Counted from the stretch's first letter, positions 1-9,748 are shown. The stretch is 64,000 nucleotides of DNA from Neisseriaceae bacterium (GCA_027489245.1 JAIYAC010000017.1:1-64000); one strand, 5' to 3'. A program made the numbers and translations. Notes: a model not told the origin generated them from the sequence alone.

Positions 1-109
1 AGGAGGCGAACTATACCCACCCCACCCAAACCCGTCAACACCTACACCGCAATAAACTGCAAGCATTTGCTTAAGGTGTTGATTTGCAACGGCACCTAAA
101 AACGAAAAA

Positions 110-129
110 GTTGGCCGCAGGCGGCCAAC
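110..129. repeat. Inverted pair of the GTTGGCCGC word upstream of nadB
   Basis: GTTGGCCGC, a two-base AG loop and GCGGCCAAC form a perfect nine-pair hairpin, flanked on the left by AAAAA. Read on the minus strand it resembles an intrinsic terminator followed by T residues, so it may end a leftward transcript or simply be one of the many paired copies of this repeat. The rest of the first 146 bases shows no gene and no convincing promoter. Confidence 0.75.
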
Positions 130-212
130 CTTGAGTAAAAGACAGCATGGCCGCGCTCTGCTACCCTTTAGGCCTTGTTTATCGACTGTATGCGACGATC
201 GCAACCAAGGTA

Positions 213-1796
213 ATGACTACTCTCAAGTTTGATGTGCTGATTATTGGCAGCGGCCTGGCTGGCATGACGCTGGCGCTGCATTTGGCTGAAACCCGCAAGG
301 TAGGCCTGATTACCAAACGCGACTTGCTGGAGGGTAGCTCCAGCTATGCGCAAGGTGGTATTGCCGCCGTGCTGGATACCGGCGACTCGGTAGAGCAACA
401 CATCAGCGATACGCTGATTGCCGGCGCTGGGCTGTGCAACGAGGCGACGACGCGCTTTATCGTGGAAAACTCGAAAGAGGCGATTGACTGGCTGGTGGAC
501 CTGGGCGTGCCGTTTACACGCGATGACAACCACCAGACCGGCTTTCACCTGACACGCGAAGGCGGCCACAGCCACCGTCGCATCATTCACGCTGCCGATG
601 CGACCGGCGCAGCCGTCACCAGCACGCTGGGGCAAAAGATCAAAGCGCACCCGCGGATTACGGTGCTGGAAGACTTTATCGCGGTAGACCTGATTACCAG
701 CAGCAAGCTGGGGCTGGAGGGCAAACGCTGCTACGGCGTGTACGCGCTGGACAAGCTGGCGGACCAGGTGGTGACCATTGCGGCCAACCATACCATTCTG
801 GCTTCCGGCGGCGCCGGCAAGGTCTACCTGTATACCACCAACCCGGATACCGCCACCGGCGACGGCATTGCCATGGGCTGGCGTGCCGGCTGCCGCGTGG
901 GCAATATGGAGTTCATCCAGTTTCACCCCACCTGCCTGTACCACCCGCACAGCAAATCTTTCCTGATTTCCGAAGCGGTGCGCGGCGAAGGCGGCATTCT
1001 GCGCCTGCCGGATGGCACGCGCTTTATGCCGCACCACGATGAGCGCGCCGAGCTGGCGCCGCGTGATGTAGTGGCACGTGCGATCGACTTTGAAATGAAG
1101 AAGCACGGCCTGGACTGCGTGTATCTGGACATCTCGTACAAGCCGGCCAGCTTCATCCAGGAGCACTTCCCCAATATTTACGCGCACTGCCTGGAGCTGG
1201 GCATCGACATTACCCAGCAGCCTATCCCGGTGGTACCCGCTGCACACTACACCTGCGGCGGCCTGGTGACCGACCTGAAGGGGCGCACCGATGTGGAAGG
1301 CTTGTACGCAGTAGGCGAAGTAGCCTGCACCGGCCTGCACGGTGCCAACCGCCTGGCCAGCAACTCGCTACTGGAATGCATGGTAATCGGCAAAGCGGCG
1401 GCAGCCGACATCAACGCGGCAGCCCCCGTAAAACAGCCCACCATTCCGGACTGGGACGACAGCCGCGTGACGGATACCGACGAAGAAGTGGTGATCTCGC
1501 ACAACTGGGACGAGCTGCGCCGGGCGATGTGGGATTACGTAGGGATTGTGCGTACCAACAAGCGCCTGGAACGCGCGCTGAACCGCATCAAGCTGCTGAA
1601 TGAGGAAATTGACGAGTATTACAGCAACTTCCACATTACCAATGATCTGGTAGAGCTGCGCAACCTGGTGCAAACCGCCGAGCTGATCGTGCGCTCGGCG
1701 CTGGCGCGCAAAGAAAGCCGTGGCCTGCACTTTAGCCGCGACTACCCGGACACCCTGCCGCAAAGCAGCGACACCATCCTGACGCCACAGAAGTAA
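213..1796 (+). CDS. nadB: L-aspartate oxidase NadB
   Basis: Flavoprotein that oxidises L-aspartate to iminoaspartate, the first step of de novo NAD synthesis, working with quinolinate synthase NadA in the cytosol. The 527-residue protein opens with the FAD dinucleotide motif GSGLAG (about residues 12-17), then [10 protein letters not shown] near 42-51, the active-site stretch [12 protein letters not shown], and the late flavin-binding segment [21 protein letters not shown], all typical of NadB and distinguishing it from succinate dehydrogenase. The frame is open back to 147, but the ATG at 213 is preceded by AAGG and gives the usual family length, so it is preferred. It stands alone and converges on the sensor kinase gene. 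nadA and nadC are not in the window. Confidence 0.96.
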   Translation: MTTLKFDVLIIGSGLAGMTLALHLAETRKVGLITKRDLLEGSSSYAQGGIAAVLDTGDSVEQHISDTLIAGAGLCNEATTRFIVENSKEAIDWLVDLGVPFTRDDNHQTGFHLTREGGHSHRRIIHAADATGAAVTSTLGQKIKAHPRITVLEDFIAVDLITSSKLGLEGKRCYGVYALDKLADQVVTIAANHTILASGGAGKVYLYTTNPDTATGDGIAMGWRAGCRVGNMEFIQFHPTCLYHPHSKSFLISEAVRGEGGILRLPDGTRFMPHHDERAELAPRDVVARAIDFEMKKHGLDCVYLDISYKPASFIQEHFPNIYAHCLELGIDITQQPIPVVPAAHYTCGGLVTDLKGRTDVEGLYAVGEVACTGLHGANRLASNSLLECMVIGKAAAADINAAAPVKQPTIPDWDDSRVTDTDEEVVISHNWDELRRAMWDYVGIVRTNKRLERALNRIKLLNEEIDEYYSNFHITNDLVELRNLVQTAELIVRSALARKESRGLHFSRDYPDTLPQSSDTILTPQK

Positions 1797-1807
1797 ACCG
1801 CGACAAG

Positions 1808-1832
1808 GGTTGGCCGCAAGCTGCGGCCAACC
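1808..1832. terminator. Hairpin made of two inverted GGTTGGCCGCA copies between nadB and the kinase gene
   Basis: GGTTGGCCGCA (1808-1818), loop AGC, TGCGGCCAACC (1822-1832) form a perfect 11-pair stem in the gap between two converging genes. No T-tract follows, so termination efficiency is uncertain. It is one of the paired copies of the window-wide repeat. Confidence 0.75.
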
Positions 1833-1845
1833 TGCCCTCCCCGCC

Positions 1846-4134
1846 TCAATCCTGCGCCACAAACACCGGCAAGGTGAACCAGAACACGCAACCGCCGGCC
1901 AGCGGGGTGCTGACCCCAAACTCGCCACGGTGAAACTCCACAATAGAGCGGCAGATATTCAAGCCAATACCCATGCCGTCTGTCTTGGTGGAGTAGAACG
2001 GCGTAAACAGGTTCTCTTTTACGCCATCCTGCAGCCCCGGCCCGTTATCGCTAACTTCCACGCGCCAGAACTGCTTGCCTGTAATACAGCGCAAATGGAT
2101 GGTTGGCCGCACACTTCCCGCTTCGCGCATGGCTTCTATGGCGTTTTTGATGAGGTTCAGTAACACCTGTTCAATCAGCACCGGGTCCATTTCCACCCGC
2201 AAACCGCCACGGGCAGGCTCCAGTAGCAAGCGCACGCCGTATTTGTCGGCCATGGGCTGCGCCAGCGCCAGCACACGCCGCACCGCCAGGTCCGGGTCGC
2301 TCAGCTCCAGCTGCGGTGCGTGTTTTTTCACAAAGGCCCGAATGCTGTTGACGATTTGCCCGGCACGGCGCGCCTGGTCGGCAATGGCCTGCACCGCCTC
2401 GCCCACGCCACGCGCTTGCGCCAGCTCGGCGGGCAGCTTGCGTGCCAGGCCGGAGGCATAGGTAGAAATGGCAGTCAGCGGCTGATTCAGCTCGTGCGCC
2501 AGCGACGACGCCATTTCACCCATGGCGATCAGGCGCGAGGTGGTCTGGAAGCGCTCCTCCTGCGCCAACTCGCGCTCTGCACGGGCGCGCGCGTCGGTAA
2601 CATCCAGCAGCATGCACAGCCACGCCGACTCGCCCCCTACCCAATTGATGCGCCGGTATTGCAGCTGAAACCAGCTGCGGCCGCCATCGGGTGAACACTC
2701 CAGGTTGGCCGCGGTGGCATGGCTATCGCTCTGCAGGCCCGGCATCAGGGGGCAGTAACTGGCATCAACGGTGAAGCTAGCCCAGCCGGCCGCAAAGGCC
2801 GGGTTGGCGTACAGCAGCTGGCGCGTATCACCATCAATCACGCACAAGCCGCTTTCCAGACCATTGAGCACCGCCAGAAAGCGCCGGTGTGATTCGTCCA
2901 GCGCCACACGCTTTTTCTTGAGTTCGGTAATGTCGTACATGGAGGCCACCCAGCCATCGTGCCGACCGCCCTCCAGCAACAGCGGCGTGGCGTACAGCCG
3001 TACCTCTACCTTTTCACCGTCGCGGTGGCGAAACGGCAGCTCAAAGCCGTGTTCGGGCAGCTGGCCGGCCAGCATGGCCTGCATGGCCTGCATCAGTAGT
3101 GGGTAGTCTTCCTCGGCCCAAAAGCTGTAGGGCAGCTGCTGGCCTACCAGCTCGTCGGCTGACAGGCCGGTGAGCTCGCTCATGGCGCGGTTCACCCGCA
3201 GGATCTGGCCATTACCGGCAAAGGCGATCAGCCCGCTTTTCATGCTGTCTTCTACCGAGCGGCGCAGCGACATTTCATGCTGCAGTGCGCGTTCGGCATG
3301 TGCCCGCACCCGCACCTGGCCACGGATGCGCCACAGCAGGAACAGCAGCGCCAGCACCAGCAAACCGATAAGCAGGCTGAGCACCGGTAGCGAAAACCCC
3401 ACGCCGGCGCGATAAGTAATGGCACGCAGGCTGACGCCATAGCCGGGCGGATCGAAGCTGAGCTCGTGCGACAGCGTCCCCACCGGCGAGGCCTGGTCAA
3501 ACTTGCTGGCCAGCACCTTGCCCCCCAGGTCCACCAGGCTGATGTGATATTTGGTGGCCAGCCACCACGGCACCTGGTTTTGCAGCAGGCTGTCCATGCG
3601 GTACACCAGGCGCAGGCCGCCCAGATAGCGCCCGGCTTCAAAAGCAGGTACCGCCAGGTCAAAACGGTACTTGCCATCCTGCCCCAGGTAAGGCGGGCTG
3701 TACGACGCCCTGCCCAGGCGCTCGGCACGCCACAGGGCGTCGTAAGCATCGCCACCCAGCTGCAAACCGGCACGCTTTTGCGCATCCAGCAGTACAGCGC
3801 CGCGCGGGCCTACCCATTGCACCGCCTCGATTTCCTTGCTTTCACGCTGCAACAAGGCGGCCGCTGCAAAAAATCGCCGTGATTCGGCACGCGTCAGCGG
3901 CATGTCCAGCTGCATGGCTTCTACGCTTTGCTGGTGGTTTTCCAGGTGCAGGCGCAGGCTCTGGTCCAGCCACAGCAGCTCCTGGATCAGGCCGTCGCGC
4001 TGCTCGTCACGCCAGTCCTTGTATACCACCCAGAACAGGCTGCCCAGCGCCAGCAGCAGCCCGACAAGAATAAAGGCGGCACCCAGCCACAAACGGCGCG
4101 GGGTGGGATGGGAGGCGTTCTCGGTAAGCATCAT
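1846..4134 (-). CDS. PAS-containing transmembrane sensor histidine kinase, DctS/DctB type
   Basis: Probable C4-dicarboxylate sensor kinase. The 762-residue protein has a membrane helix near residues 15-35, a periplasmic sensor region, a second helix around 245-270, two PAS regions (about 290-410 and 420-530), a phosphoacceptor helix with LAHELNQPLTAIS (His near 547), an N-box NLIKNAIEAM near 660 and glycine-rich ATP-lid motifs at the C-terminus. The HELNQP form of the H-box is typical of the DctB/DctS/FixL group. It is divergent from dctPQM, which supports sensing of the transported acid. The first ATG pair is at 4134/4131; the longer frame starts with TTG inside a repeat copy and lacks a ribosome site. 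No response regulator gene is adjacent, which is unusual for this system. Confidence 0.85.
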   Translation of the reverse strand: MMLTENASHPTPRRLWLGAAFILVGLLLALGSLFWVVYKDWRDEQRDGLIQELLWLDQSLRLHLENHQQSVEAMQLDMPLTRAESRRFFAAAALLQRESKEIEAVQWVGPRGAVLLDAQKRAGLQLGGDAYDALWRAERLGRASYSPPYLGQDGKYRFDLAVPAFEAGRYLGGLRLVYRMDSLLQNQVPWWLATKYHISLVDLGGKVLASKFDQASPVGTLSHELSFDPPGYGVSLRAITYRAGVGFSLPVLSLLIGLLVLALLFLLWRIRGQVRVRAHAERALQHEMSLRRSVEDSMKSGLIAFAGNGQILRVNRAMSELTGLSADELVGQQLPYSFWAEEDYPLLMQAMQAMLAGQLPEHGFELPFRHRDGEKVEVRLYATPLLLEGGRHDGWVASMYDITELKKKRVALDESHRRFLAVLNGLESGLCVIDGDTRQLLYANPAFAAGWASFTVDASYCPLMPGLQSDSHATAANLECSPDGGRSWFQLQYRRINWVGGESAWLCMLLDVTDARARAERELAQEERFQTTSRLIAMGEMASSLAHELNQPLTAISTYASGLARKLPAELAQARGVGEAVQAIADQARRAGQIVNSIRAFVKKHAPQLELSDPDLAVRRVLALAQPMADKYGVRLLLEPARGGLRVEMDPVLIEQVLLNLIKNAIEAMREAGSVRPTIHLRCITGKQFWRVEVSDNGPGLQDGVKENLFTPFYSTKTDGMGIGLNICRSIVEFHRGEFGVSTPLAGGCVFWFTLPVFVAQD

Positions 4135-4147
4135 GTCAGTTTGTCTA

Positions 4148-4158
4148 GGTTGGCCGCA
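4148..4158 (+). repeat. Single GGTTGGCCGCA copy upstream of the kinase
   Basis: Exact 11-base copy of the window-wide repeat in the divergent kinase/dctP intergenic region, just ahead of the kinase start, with no inverted partner nearby. Confidence 0.8.
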
Positions 4159-4193
4159 GCGCGCCAAAGTGCCGCCGGTGGCGGGTAGCCGGT

Positions 4194-4241
4194 ATTAGGG
4201 AAATCCCTAATGCCGAATTCCCCAATGGCTAAAATAGTGCT
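4194..4241 (+). promoter_or_regulatory. Putative dctPQM promoter and operator
   Basis: ATTAGGG-AAAT-CCCTAAT (4194-4211) is a perfect seven-base inverted repeat. Downstream lies TAAAAT (4230-4235), a good -10 hexamer, placing the repeat centre near -40, the position used by LuxR/FixJ-type response regulators that overlap the -35 site. An alternative reading is a sigma-54 element, TGGCTAAAATAGTGCT (4226-4241), with the correct GG-to-GC spacing but imperfect flanking bases. Either fits control by a two-component dicarboxylate system. The choice is inference. Confidence 0.55.
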
Positions 4242-4325
4242 TTGATTCTAGTGTTCAGTTTGCGATGAGCTCCTTGATAAAAACCGGAGCCTAAGCAACA
4301 CAGACAAACACTGGAGAGTACACAG

Positions 4326-5324
4326 ATGAAACTGAAATATGCAGCCCTGATCGCCAGCCTGGCATTTGGCGTAGCCGGCGTAGCCAACGCCGCCGATTTC
4401 GTGATCAAGTTCAGCCATGTGGTGGCGCAAGACACCCCGAAAGGCAAAGCCGCCGAATACTTCAAGAAACTGGCGGAAGAGCGCACCAAAGGCCGCGTTC
4501 AGGTACAAGTTTTCCCGAACAGCCAGCTGTACAAAGACAAGGAAGAACTGGAAGCCTTGCAGCTGGGCGCCGTACAAATGCTGGCCCCGAGCTTGGCCAA
4601 GTTCGGCCCGCTGGGCGCCAAAGAATTCGAAGTATTCGACCTGCCGTACATCTTTGACAACTACGACGAGCTGCACAAAGTGACCCAGGGCCCGATCGGC
4701 ATGCAGCTGCTGTCCAAGCTGGAAAGCAAGGGCATCAAGGGTCTGTCGTTCTGGGATAACGGCTTCAAGATCCTGTCGGCCAACAAGCCACTTAAAACCC
4801 CTGCGGACCTGAAAGGTCTGAAAATGCGCATCCAGTCGTCCAAGGTACTGGAAGAGCAAATGCGCAGCCTGGGCGCCCTGCCGCAAGTAATGGCGTTCTC
4901 GGAAACCTACCAGGCGCTGCAAACCGGCGTGGTAGATGGCACCGAAAACCCGCCATCCAACATGCTGACCCAGAAAATGCACGAAGTACAAAAGTATGCC
5001 ACGGTCACCAACCACGGCTACCTGGGCTACGCCGTGATCGTGAACAAGAAGTTCTGGGACGGCCTGCCGGCTGACGTACGCACCGCACTGGATAGCGCGA
5101 TGAAAGACGCCACCGTGTACGCCAACAAGATCGCCAAGCAAGAGAACGATGAAGATCTGGCCAAGATCAAGGCCAGCGGCAAAACCCAGATCTACATCCC
5201 CACTGCGGCAGAACGCGCTGCATTCAAACAAGCTCTGGTGCCTGTGCACACCAAGATGGACGACCGTATCGGTGAAGGCCTGGTACAGCTGATCTACAAA
5301 CAGACCGGCTACACCCCGAACTAA
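4326..5324 (+). CDS. dctP: TRAP transporter substrate-binding protein DctP
   Basis: Periplasmic solute receptor that captures C4-dicarboxylates and hands them to the DctQM membrane complex. The 332-residue protein has a signal peptide with probable cleavage at ANA-ADF (after residue 22), then the DctP fold, including the conserved LKMRIQSS segment whose arginine (near residue 168) ligates the substrate carboxylate in the family, and the GAxDGTENP-like VVDGTENPPSN motif. GGAGAG lies eight bases before the ATG. It is first in dctPQM, with a repeat hairpin separating it from dctQ. Substrate is inferred as succinate, fumarate or malate from family resemblance, the adjacent DctS-like kinase and the malic enzyme gene downstream. 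Confidence 0.94.
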   Translation: MKLKYAALIASLAFGVAGVANAADFVIKFSHVVAQDTPKGKAAEYFKKLAEERTKGRVQVQVFPNSQLYKDKEELEALQLGAVQMLAPSLAKFGPLGAKEFEVFDLPYIFDNYDELHKVTQGPIGMQLLSKLESKGIKGLSFWDNGFKILSANKPLKTPADLKGLKMRIQSSKVLEEQMRSLGALPQVMAFSETYQALQTGVVDGTENPPSNMLTQKMHEVQKYATVTNHGYLGYAVIVNKKFWDGLPADVRTALDSAMKDATVYANKIAKQENDEDLAKIKASGKTQIYIPTAAERAAFKQALVPVHTKMDDRIGEGLVQLIYKQTGYTPN

Positions 5325-5343
5325 GCCCTTTCTGAGCGCACCA

Positions 5344-5369
5344 GGTTGGCCGCAGCCCTGCGGCCAACC
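5344..5369 (+). repeat. GGTTGGCCGCA inverted pair between dctP and dctQ
   Basis: GGTTGGCCGCA (5344-5354), loop GCCC, TGCGGCCAACC (5359-5369): a perfect 11-pair hairpin inside an operon. It has no T-tract, so it probably stabilises the dctP 3' end or partly attenuates transcription, favouring more receptor than membrane subunits. Confidence 0.8.
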
Positions 5370-5387
5370 TTCCACCGGAGTCAACAC

Positions 5388-5999
5388 ATGAAATTCCTCG
5401 ACCACCTCGAGGAGTGGCTGATCGCAACCCTGATGGCAGTCGCAACACTGATTACGTTTTTTGCAGTGGTGCACCGTTACGGTAGCGGTATCGAGTCACT
5501 TCAACCCTATCTGGCACACATCCACACCAGCTGGGCGCAAGAGCTGACCATCTACCTGTTTGTCTGGATGGCCAAATTCGGCGCGGCCTACGGCGTGCGT
5601 ACCGGCATCCACGTGGGTGTGGACGTACTGATCAACAAGCTGTCGGACAAAAACCGCAGCAAGTTCATCGTTATCGGCCTGCTGGCTGGCGCGCTGTTCA
5701 CCGGCATTGTCGGCACCCTTGGCGCCACCTTTGTCTGGGAAATCGCCCATACCGACCAGACCTCGGCCGACCTGGAAATGCCGATGTGGATCGTCTATCT
5801 GGCCGTACCGCTGGGCTCTTACCTGATGAGCTTCCGCTTCTTGCAGGTGATGGTCAATTTCCTGAAAACCGGCGAGCTGCCCAAGCATGACCACAGCCAC
5901 GTAGAAGGCATGGACGACGTAGACAGCGATAGCAACTGGTTTGCCATGGACGACAACCTGCACCCGCACGACCTGAAAAACGGAGGCGACAAAAAATGA
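5388..5999 (+). CDS. dctQ: TRAP transporter small permease DctQ
   Basis: Small membrane subunit that pairs with DctM to form the sodium-driven TRAP translocator. The 203-residue protein has four predicted membrane segments, starting LIATLMAVATLITFFAV, and the conserved WAQELTIYLFVWMAKFGAAYGVR segment around residues 45-70 characteristic of DctQ. The C-terminal tail is polar and rich in His and Asp. The longer frame starting at 5346 would be encoded by the hairpin repeat and is rejected; the ATG at 5388 follows CCGGAG. The stop overlaps the dctM start by four bases (ATGA), implying translational coupling. Confidence 0.93.
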   Translation: MKFLDHLEEWLIATLMAVATLITFFAVVHRYGSGIESLQPYLAHIHTSWAQELTIYLFVWMAKFGAAYGVRTGIHVGVDVLINKLSDKNRSKFIVIGLLAGALFTGIVGTLGATFVWEIAHTDQTSADLEMPMWIVYLAVPLGSYLMSFRFLQVMVNFLKTGELPKHDHSHVEGMDDVDSDSNWFAMDDNLHPHDLKNGGDKK

Positions 6000-7279
6000 G
6001 CGCACTCATCATTTTTGGCCTGCTGATCGTGCTGATGCTCACCGGCATGCCGATCTCCATCTCGCTGGGCCTGACCGTACTGACCTTTCTGTTCACCATG
6101 ACAGACGTGCCTATCGAGGCGGTGGCGCTGAAGCTGTTCACCGGCATCGAAAAGTTCGAAATCATGGCGATTCCGTTCTTTATCCTGGCGGGTAACTTCC
6201 TGACCCACGGCGGCGTGGCCAAGCGGATGATCAATTTTGCGTCGTCCATGGTGGGCCACTGGCATGGCGGCCTGGGCCTGGCTGGCGTGATGGCATGCGC
6301 CCTGTTTGCCGCCGTATCGGGCTCCAGCCCGGCTACCGTGGTAGCCATCGGCTCCATCCTGCTGCCTGCCATGGTGAAACAGGGCTTCCCGAACAGCTTT
6401 GGCGCTGGCGTGATCACCACCTCGGGCGCACTGGGCATCCTGATTCCGCCGTCTATCGTGATGGTGATGTACTCGGTCGCCACTAATACCTCGGTGGGCC
6501 AGCTGTTCATGGCCGGCGTGATTCCAGGCCTGATGCTGGCCGGCTTCCTGGGCCTGACTACCTGGTACCGCGCCCGCAAGTTCGGCTACCCGCGCCTGGC
6601 CAAGGCCAGCATGGGCCAGCGCCTGAAAGCGCTGCGCGAGTCGGTTTGGGGCCTGTTGCTGATCGTGGTGGTGATTGGTGGTATCTACACCGGCATCTTC
6701 ACCCCGACCGAAGCTGCTGCCATGTCCGCCGTGTACGCCTTTGTCGTGGCGGTGTTCATCTACAAGGACCTGACGCTGAAGCAAGTACCGAAGGTACTGC
6801 TGGATTCGGCCAGCATGTCGGCCATGCTGCTGTACATCATTACCAACGCGGTGCTGTTCTCGTTCCTGATGACCAGCGAAGGCATCCCGCAAGCCATGGC
6901 CAGCTCGCTGATTGACGCAGGCCTGGGCCCGGTAGCCTTCCTGCTGGCCGTGAACGTGATCCTGCTGCTGGCGGGTAACGTGATGGAGCCATCGTCCATC
7001 GTGCTGATTTTTGCCCCTATCCTGTTCCCGGTAGCCATGGCCCTGGGTATCGACCCGGTGCACTTTGGCATCCTGATCGTGGTGAACATGGAAGTGGGCA
7101 TGTGCCACCCGCCCGTGGGCCTGAACCTGTACGTGGCATCCGGCATTACCAAAATGGGCATTACCGAACTCACCATCGCGGTATGGCCGTGGCTGCTCAC
7201 CATGCTGGCTTTCCTGGGCCTGGTGACCTACGTACCGGCTATCTCGCTGTGGCTGCCCAAAACACTGGGCATGATGTAA
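5996..7279 (+). CDS. dctM: TRAP transporter large permease DctM
   Basis: Main transmembrane channel subunit of the C4-dicarboxylate TRAP transporter. It is 427 residues long, the usual family size, with about 12 hydrophobic segments and DctM signatures such as GSSPATVVAIGSILLPAM, TTSGALGILIPPSI and HFGILIVVNMEVGMCHPPVGLNLYV. It belongs to the ion transporter superfamily and uses the sodium gradient. It is translationally coupled to dctQ and followed by a strong intrinsic terminator, so dctPQM is one transcription unit. The divergent sensor kinase and downstream malic enzyme suggest growth on malate, succinate or fumarate. Confidence 0.95.
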   Translation: MSALIIFGLLIVLMLTGMPISISLGLTVLTFLFTMTDVPIEAVALKLFTGIEKFEIMAIPFFILAGNFLTHGGVAKRMINFASSMVGHWHGGLGLAGVMACALFAAVSGSSPATVVAIGSILLPAMVKQGFPNSFGAGVITTSGALGILIPPSIVMVMYSVATNTSVGQLFMAGVIPGLMLAGFLGLTTWYRARKFGYPRLAKASMGQRLKALRESVWGLLLIVVVIGGIYTGIFTPTEAAAMSAVYAFVVAVFIYKDLTLKQVPKVLLDSASMSAMLLYIITNAVLFSFLMTSEGIPQAMASSLIDAGLGPVAFLLAVNVILLLAGNVMEPSSIVLIFAPILFPVAMALGIDPVHFGILIVVNMEVGMCHPPVGLNLYVASGITKMGITELTIAVWPWLLTMLAFLGLVTYVPAISLWLPKTLGMM

Positions 7280-7300
7280 ACCGCGCCAGACGGCGACAAG

Positions 7301-7330
7301 ACGCGACGGAACCCTTCCGTCGCGTTTTTT
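7301..7330 (+). terminator. Intrinsic terminator of dctPQM
   Basis: ACGCGACGGAA and TTCCGTCGCGT form a perfect 11-pair stem with a CCC loop, ending in six T residues. Confidence 0.93.
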
Positions 7331-7365
7331 GTCAGACACGCGTACCCATAAGCAAGGGTTGGCCC

Positions 7366-7371
7366 TATAAT
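7366..7371 (+). promoter_or_regulatory. Candidate -10 element of maeB
   Basis: A consensus TATAAT lies 48 bases before the maeB start codon. No good -35 hexamer is visible at 16-18 bases spacing, so activation by a regulator is possible. AGGAGCC precedes the ATG. Confidence 0.45.
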
Positions 7372-7418
7372 GGCCGGCCTCTCCACACCCTCTGAAATAA
7401 CAATCAGGAGCCAACAGA

Positions 7419-9695
7419 ATGGACGAGCAACTGCGCTTAGCCGCACTCGATTTCCACCAGTTCCCGCAGCCGGGCAAGATCCAGGTCGCCCCAACCAAGC
7501 CGCTGGCCACCCAGCGCGACCTGGCACTTGCCTACTCCCCGGGCGTAGCCGCACCTTGCGACGCTATCGTGGAAGACCCGCTGAATGCCTATAAATACAC
7601 CGCACGCGGCAACCTGGTTGCCGTGGTCACCAACGGTACCGCCGTACTGGGCCTGGGCAATATCGGCCCGCTGGCCGGCAAGCCGGTCATGGAAGGCAAG
7701 GGCGTACTGTTCAAGAAATTTGCCGGTGTTGACGTGTTCGACATCGAGCTGGACGAAAACGACCCGGATAAGCTGGTAGACATCATCTGCGCGATGGAGC
7801 CGACCTTCGGCGGCATCAACCTGGAAGACATCAAAGCCCCCGAGTGCTTCTACATCGAGAAGAAGTGCCGTGAGCGCATGAATATCCCGGTATTCCACGA
7901 TGACCAGCACGGCACCGCCATCGTGGCCGCCGCCGCAGTACTGAACTCGCTGCGCCTGGTGAACAAGGATATCGGCAGCGTACGCGTAGTCACCTCCGGT
8001 GCCGGCGCCGCCGCCATTGCCTGCCTGGAACTGCTGGTCGCCCTGGGCGTGAAGCGTGAGAACATCACCGTTTGCGACTCCAAAGGCGTGATCTACCAGG
8101 ACCGCGACGACAAGATGGACGAGTCGAAGAAACGCTTCGCCATCCCGGACAACGGCCAGCGCAAACTGGCTGATGCCATGGTAGGCGCAGACATCTTCAT
8201 GGGTCTGTCCGGCCCGAAACTGGTGACGCAAGACATGGTGAAATCCATGGCCGCTTACCCGGTGATTCTGGCCATGGCCAACCCGGAACCGGAAATCCTG
8301 CCGCCGCTGGTAAAAGAAGTACGCCCGGATGCCATCATCGGTACCGGCCGTTCGGACTTCCCGAACCAGGTGAACAACGTACTGTGCTTCCCGTTCATCT
8401 TCCGTGGTGCACTGGACGTCGGCGCCACCACCATCAACGACGAGATGAAGCTGGCCTGCGTACGCGCCATTGCCGACCTGGCCATGGCCGAGCAGAACGA
8501 TGTAGTGGCATCGGCCTACGGTGACCAGGAGCTGTCCTTTGGCCCGGAATACGTGATTCCGAAGCCATTCGACCCGCGCCTGATCGTGAAAATCGCTCCG
8601 GCCGTGGCCAAAGCCGCCATGGATTCCGGCGTGGCTACCCGCCCGATCAAAGACTTTGACGCTTACGTGGACCAGCTGGCCCAGTTTGTGTACAAGACCA
8701 ACCTGTTCATGAAACCGGTATTCGCCCAGGCTAAAAAAGAAGCCAAACGCGTGGTACTGGCCGAAGGTGAAGACGAGCGCGTACTGCACGCCACCCAGGA
8801 AATCGTATCGCAAGGCCTGGCCAAGCCGATTCTGATCGGCCGTCCGTCCGTGATTGCCAAGCGTATCGAGAAGCTGGGTCTGAAGCTGGAAGCCGGTAAA
8901 GACTTCGAGCTGGTAAACAACGAATCCGACCCGCGCTTCAACGACTACTGGCAGGAGTACTACAGCCTGATGAAGCGCAAAGGCGTTTCGCAGGAGCAGG
9001 CTCGTCGCCGCGTTATCGGCAACACCACGCTGATTGGCGCCCTGATGGTACGCCGCGGCGAAGCCGACGCGCTGATCTGCGGTACCTACGGCACCTACCG
9101 CCAGCACCTGGATATCGTACGTGACGTGATCGGCTACGCCCGTGAAGACAAAGTGGCCGGCGCCATGAACGCGCTGATCCTGCCTACCGGCAACATCTTC
9201 ATCACCGACACCTACGTCAACGAGTCGCCGGATGCACCACAGCTGGCCGCCATTACCGAAATGGCTGCCCGTGCGGTAAGCCGCTTCGGTATCGCCCCGA
9301 AGGTAGCCCTGCTGTCGAACTCCAGCTTCGGCACCTGGAACACCGAAGGCGCCGGCAAAATGCGTGATGCACTGGAGCTGATCCAGGCCGCTCACCCTAC
9401 GCTGGAAATCGATGGCGAAATGCAAGGCGACGCCGCGCTGGTGGAAAGCATCCGCCAGCAAGCCATGCCACAAAGCAACCTGAAAGGCGCGGCCAACCTG
9501 CTGGTGATGCCAAACGTGGAAGCCGCCAACATCAGCTACAACCTGCTGCGTGTATCGGCCTCCGACGGTGTCACCATCGGCCCGATCCTGATGGGCATGG
9601 CCAAGCCGGTGCACATCCTGACGCAAATCTCGTCGGTACGCCGCATCGTGAACATGGTGGCCATGGCCGCCGTGGATGCACAAAACGGCAACTGA
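7419..9695 (+). CDS. maeB: NADP-dependent malic enzyme MaeB with phosphotransacetylase-like domain
   Basis: Oxidative decarboxylation of malate to pyruvate, yielding NADPH. At 758 residues it is the long MaeB form: an N-terminal malic domain with [11 protein letters not shown] and [12 protein letters not shown], a nucleotide-binding domain with [17 protein letters not shown], the motif MANPEPEI, and a C-terminal phosphotransacetylase-like region from about residue 430. That region is regulatory, not catalytic, in characterised members, where acetyl-CoA inhibits. It follows dctPQM on the same strand behind its own promoter-like sequence, consistent with converting imported dicarboxylate carbon to pyruvate. 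It ends with a strong terminator. Confidence 0.95.
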   Translation: MDEQLRLAALDFHQFPQPGKIQVAPTKPLATQRDLALAYSPGVAAPCDAIVEDPLNAYKYTARGNLVAVVTNGTAVLGLGNIGPLAGKPVMEGKGVLFKKFAGVDVFDIELDENDPDKLVDIICAMEPTFGGINLEDIKAPECFYIEKKCRERMNIPVFHDDQHGTAIVAAAAVLNSLRLVNKDIGSVRVVTSGAGAAAIACLELLVALGVKRENITVCDSKGVIYQDRDDKMDESKKRFAIPDNGQRKLADAMVGADIFMGLSGPKLVTQDMVKSMAAYPVILAMANPEPEILPPLVKEVRPDAIIGTGRSDFPNQVNNVLCFPFIFRGALDVGATTINDEMKLACVRAIADLAMAEQNDVVASAYGDQELSFGPEYVIPKPFDPRLIVKIAPAVAKAAMDSGVATRPIKDFDAYVDQLAQFVYKTNLFMKPVFAQAKKEAKRVVLAEGEDERVLHATQEIVSQGLAKPILIGRPSVIAKRIEKLGLKLEAGKDFELVNNESDPRFNDYWQEYYSLMKRKGVSQEQARRRVIGNTTLIGALMVRRGEADALICGTYGTYRQHLDIVRDVIGYAREDKVAGAMNALILPTGNIFITDTYVNESPDAPQLAAITEMAARAVSRFGIAPKVALLSNSSFGTWNTEGAGKMRDALELIQAAHPTLEIDGEMQGDAALVESIRQQAMPQSNLKGAANLLVMPNVEAANISYNLLRVSASDGVTIGPILMGMAKPVHILTQISSVRRIVNMVAMAAVDAQNGN

Positions 9696-9722
9696 TCACC
9701 ACGGCGCAAGCCAGTGTGACAA

Positions 9723-9748
9723 CGGGCACCTTCGGGTGCCCGTTTTTT
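9723..9748 (+). terminator. Intrinsic terminator of maeB
   Basis: CGGGCACC and GGTGCCCG pair around a stable TTCG tetraloop, followed by six T residues. Confidence 0.93.

Noticed and set aside
147-212. Longer N-terminus of NadB
   Set aside because: The 22 extra residues are not part of the family fold, and the ATG at 213 has a better-spaced AAGG.
168-1340. 390-codon leftward frame antisense to nadB
   Set aside because: GC-rich shadow frame; the rightward nadB frame has full family motifs. Similar long antisense frames at 4248-5474, 5819-7510, 7437-9683, 11003-13159, 13163-14728 and 18253-19890 are rejected for the same reason.
4226-4241. Sigma-54 promoter as the preferred dctP promoter
   Set aside because: Spacing fits, but flanking bases of both elements deviate, and the inverted repeat is too close for a typical sigma-54 activator; kept only as an alternative.
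5346-5387. Longer N-terminus of DctQ
   Set aside because: It would be encoded by the repeat hairpin; the ATG at 5388 has a ribosome site and starts the conserved protein.
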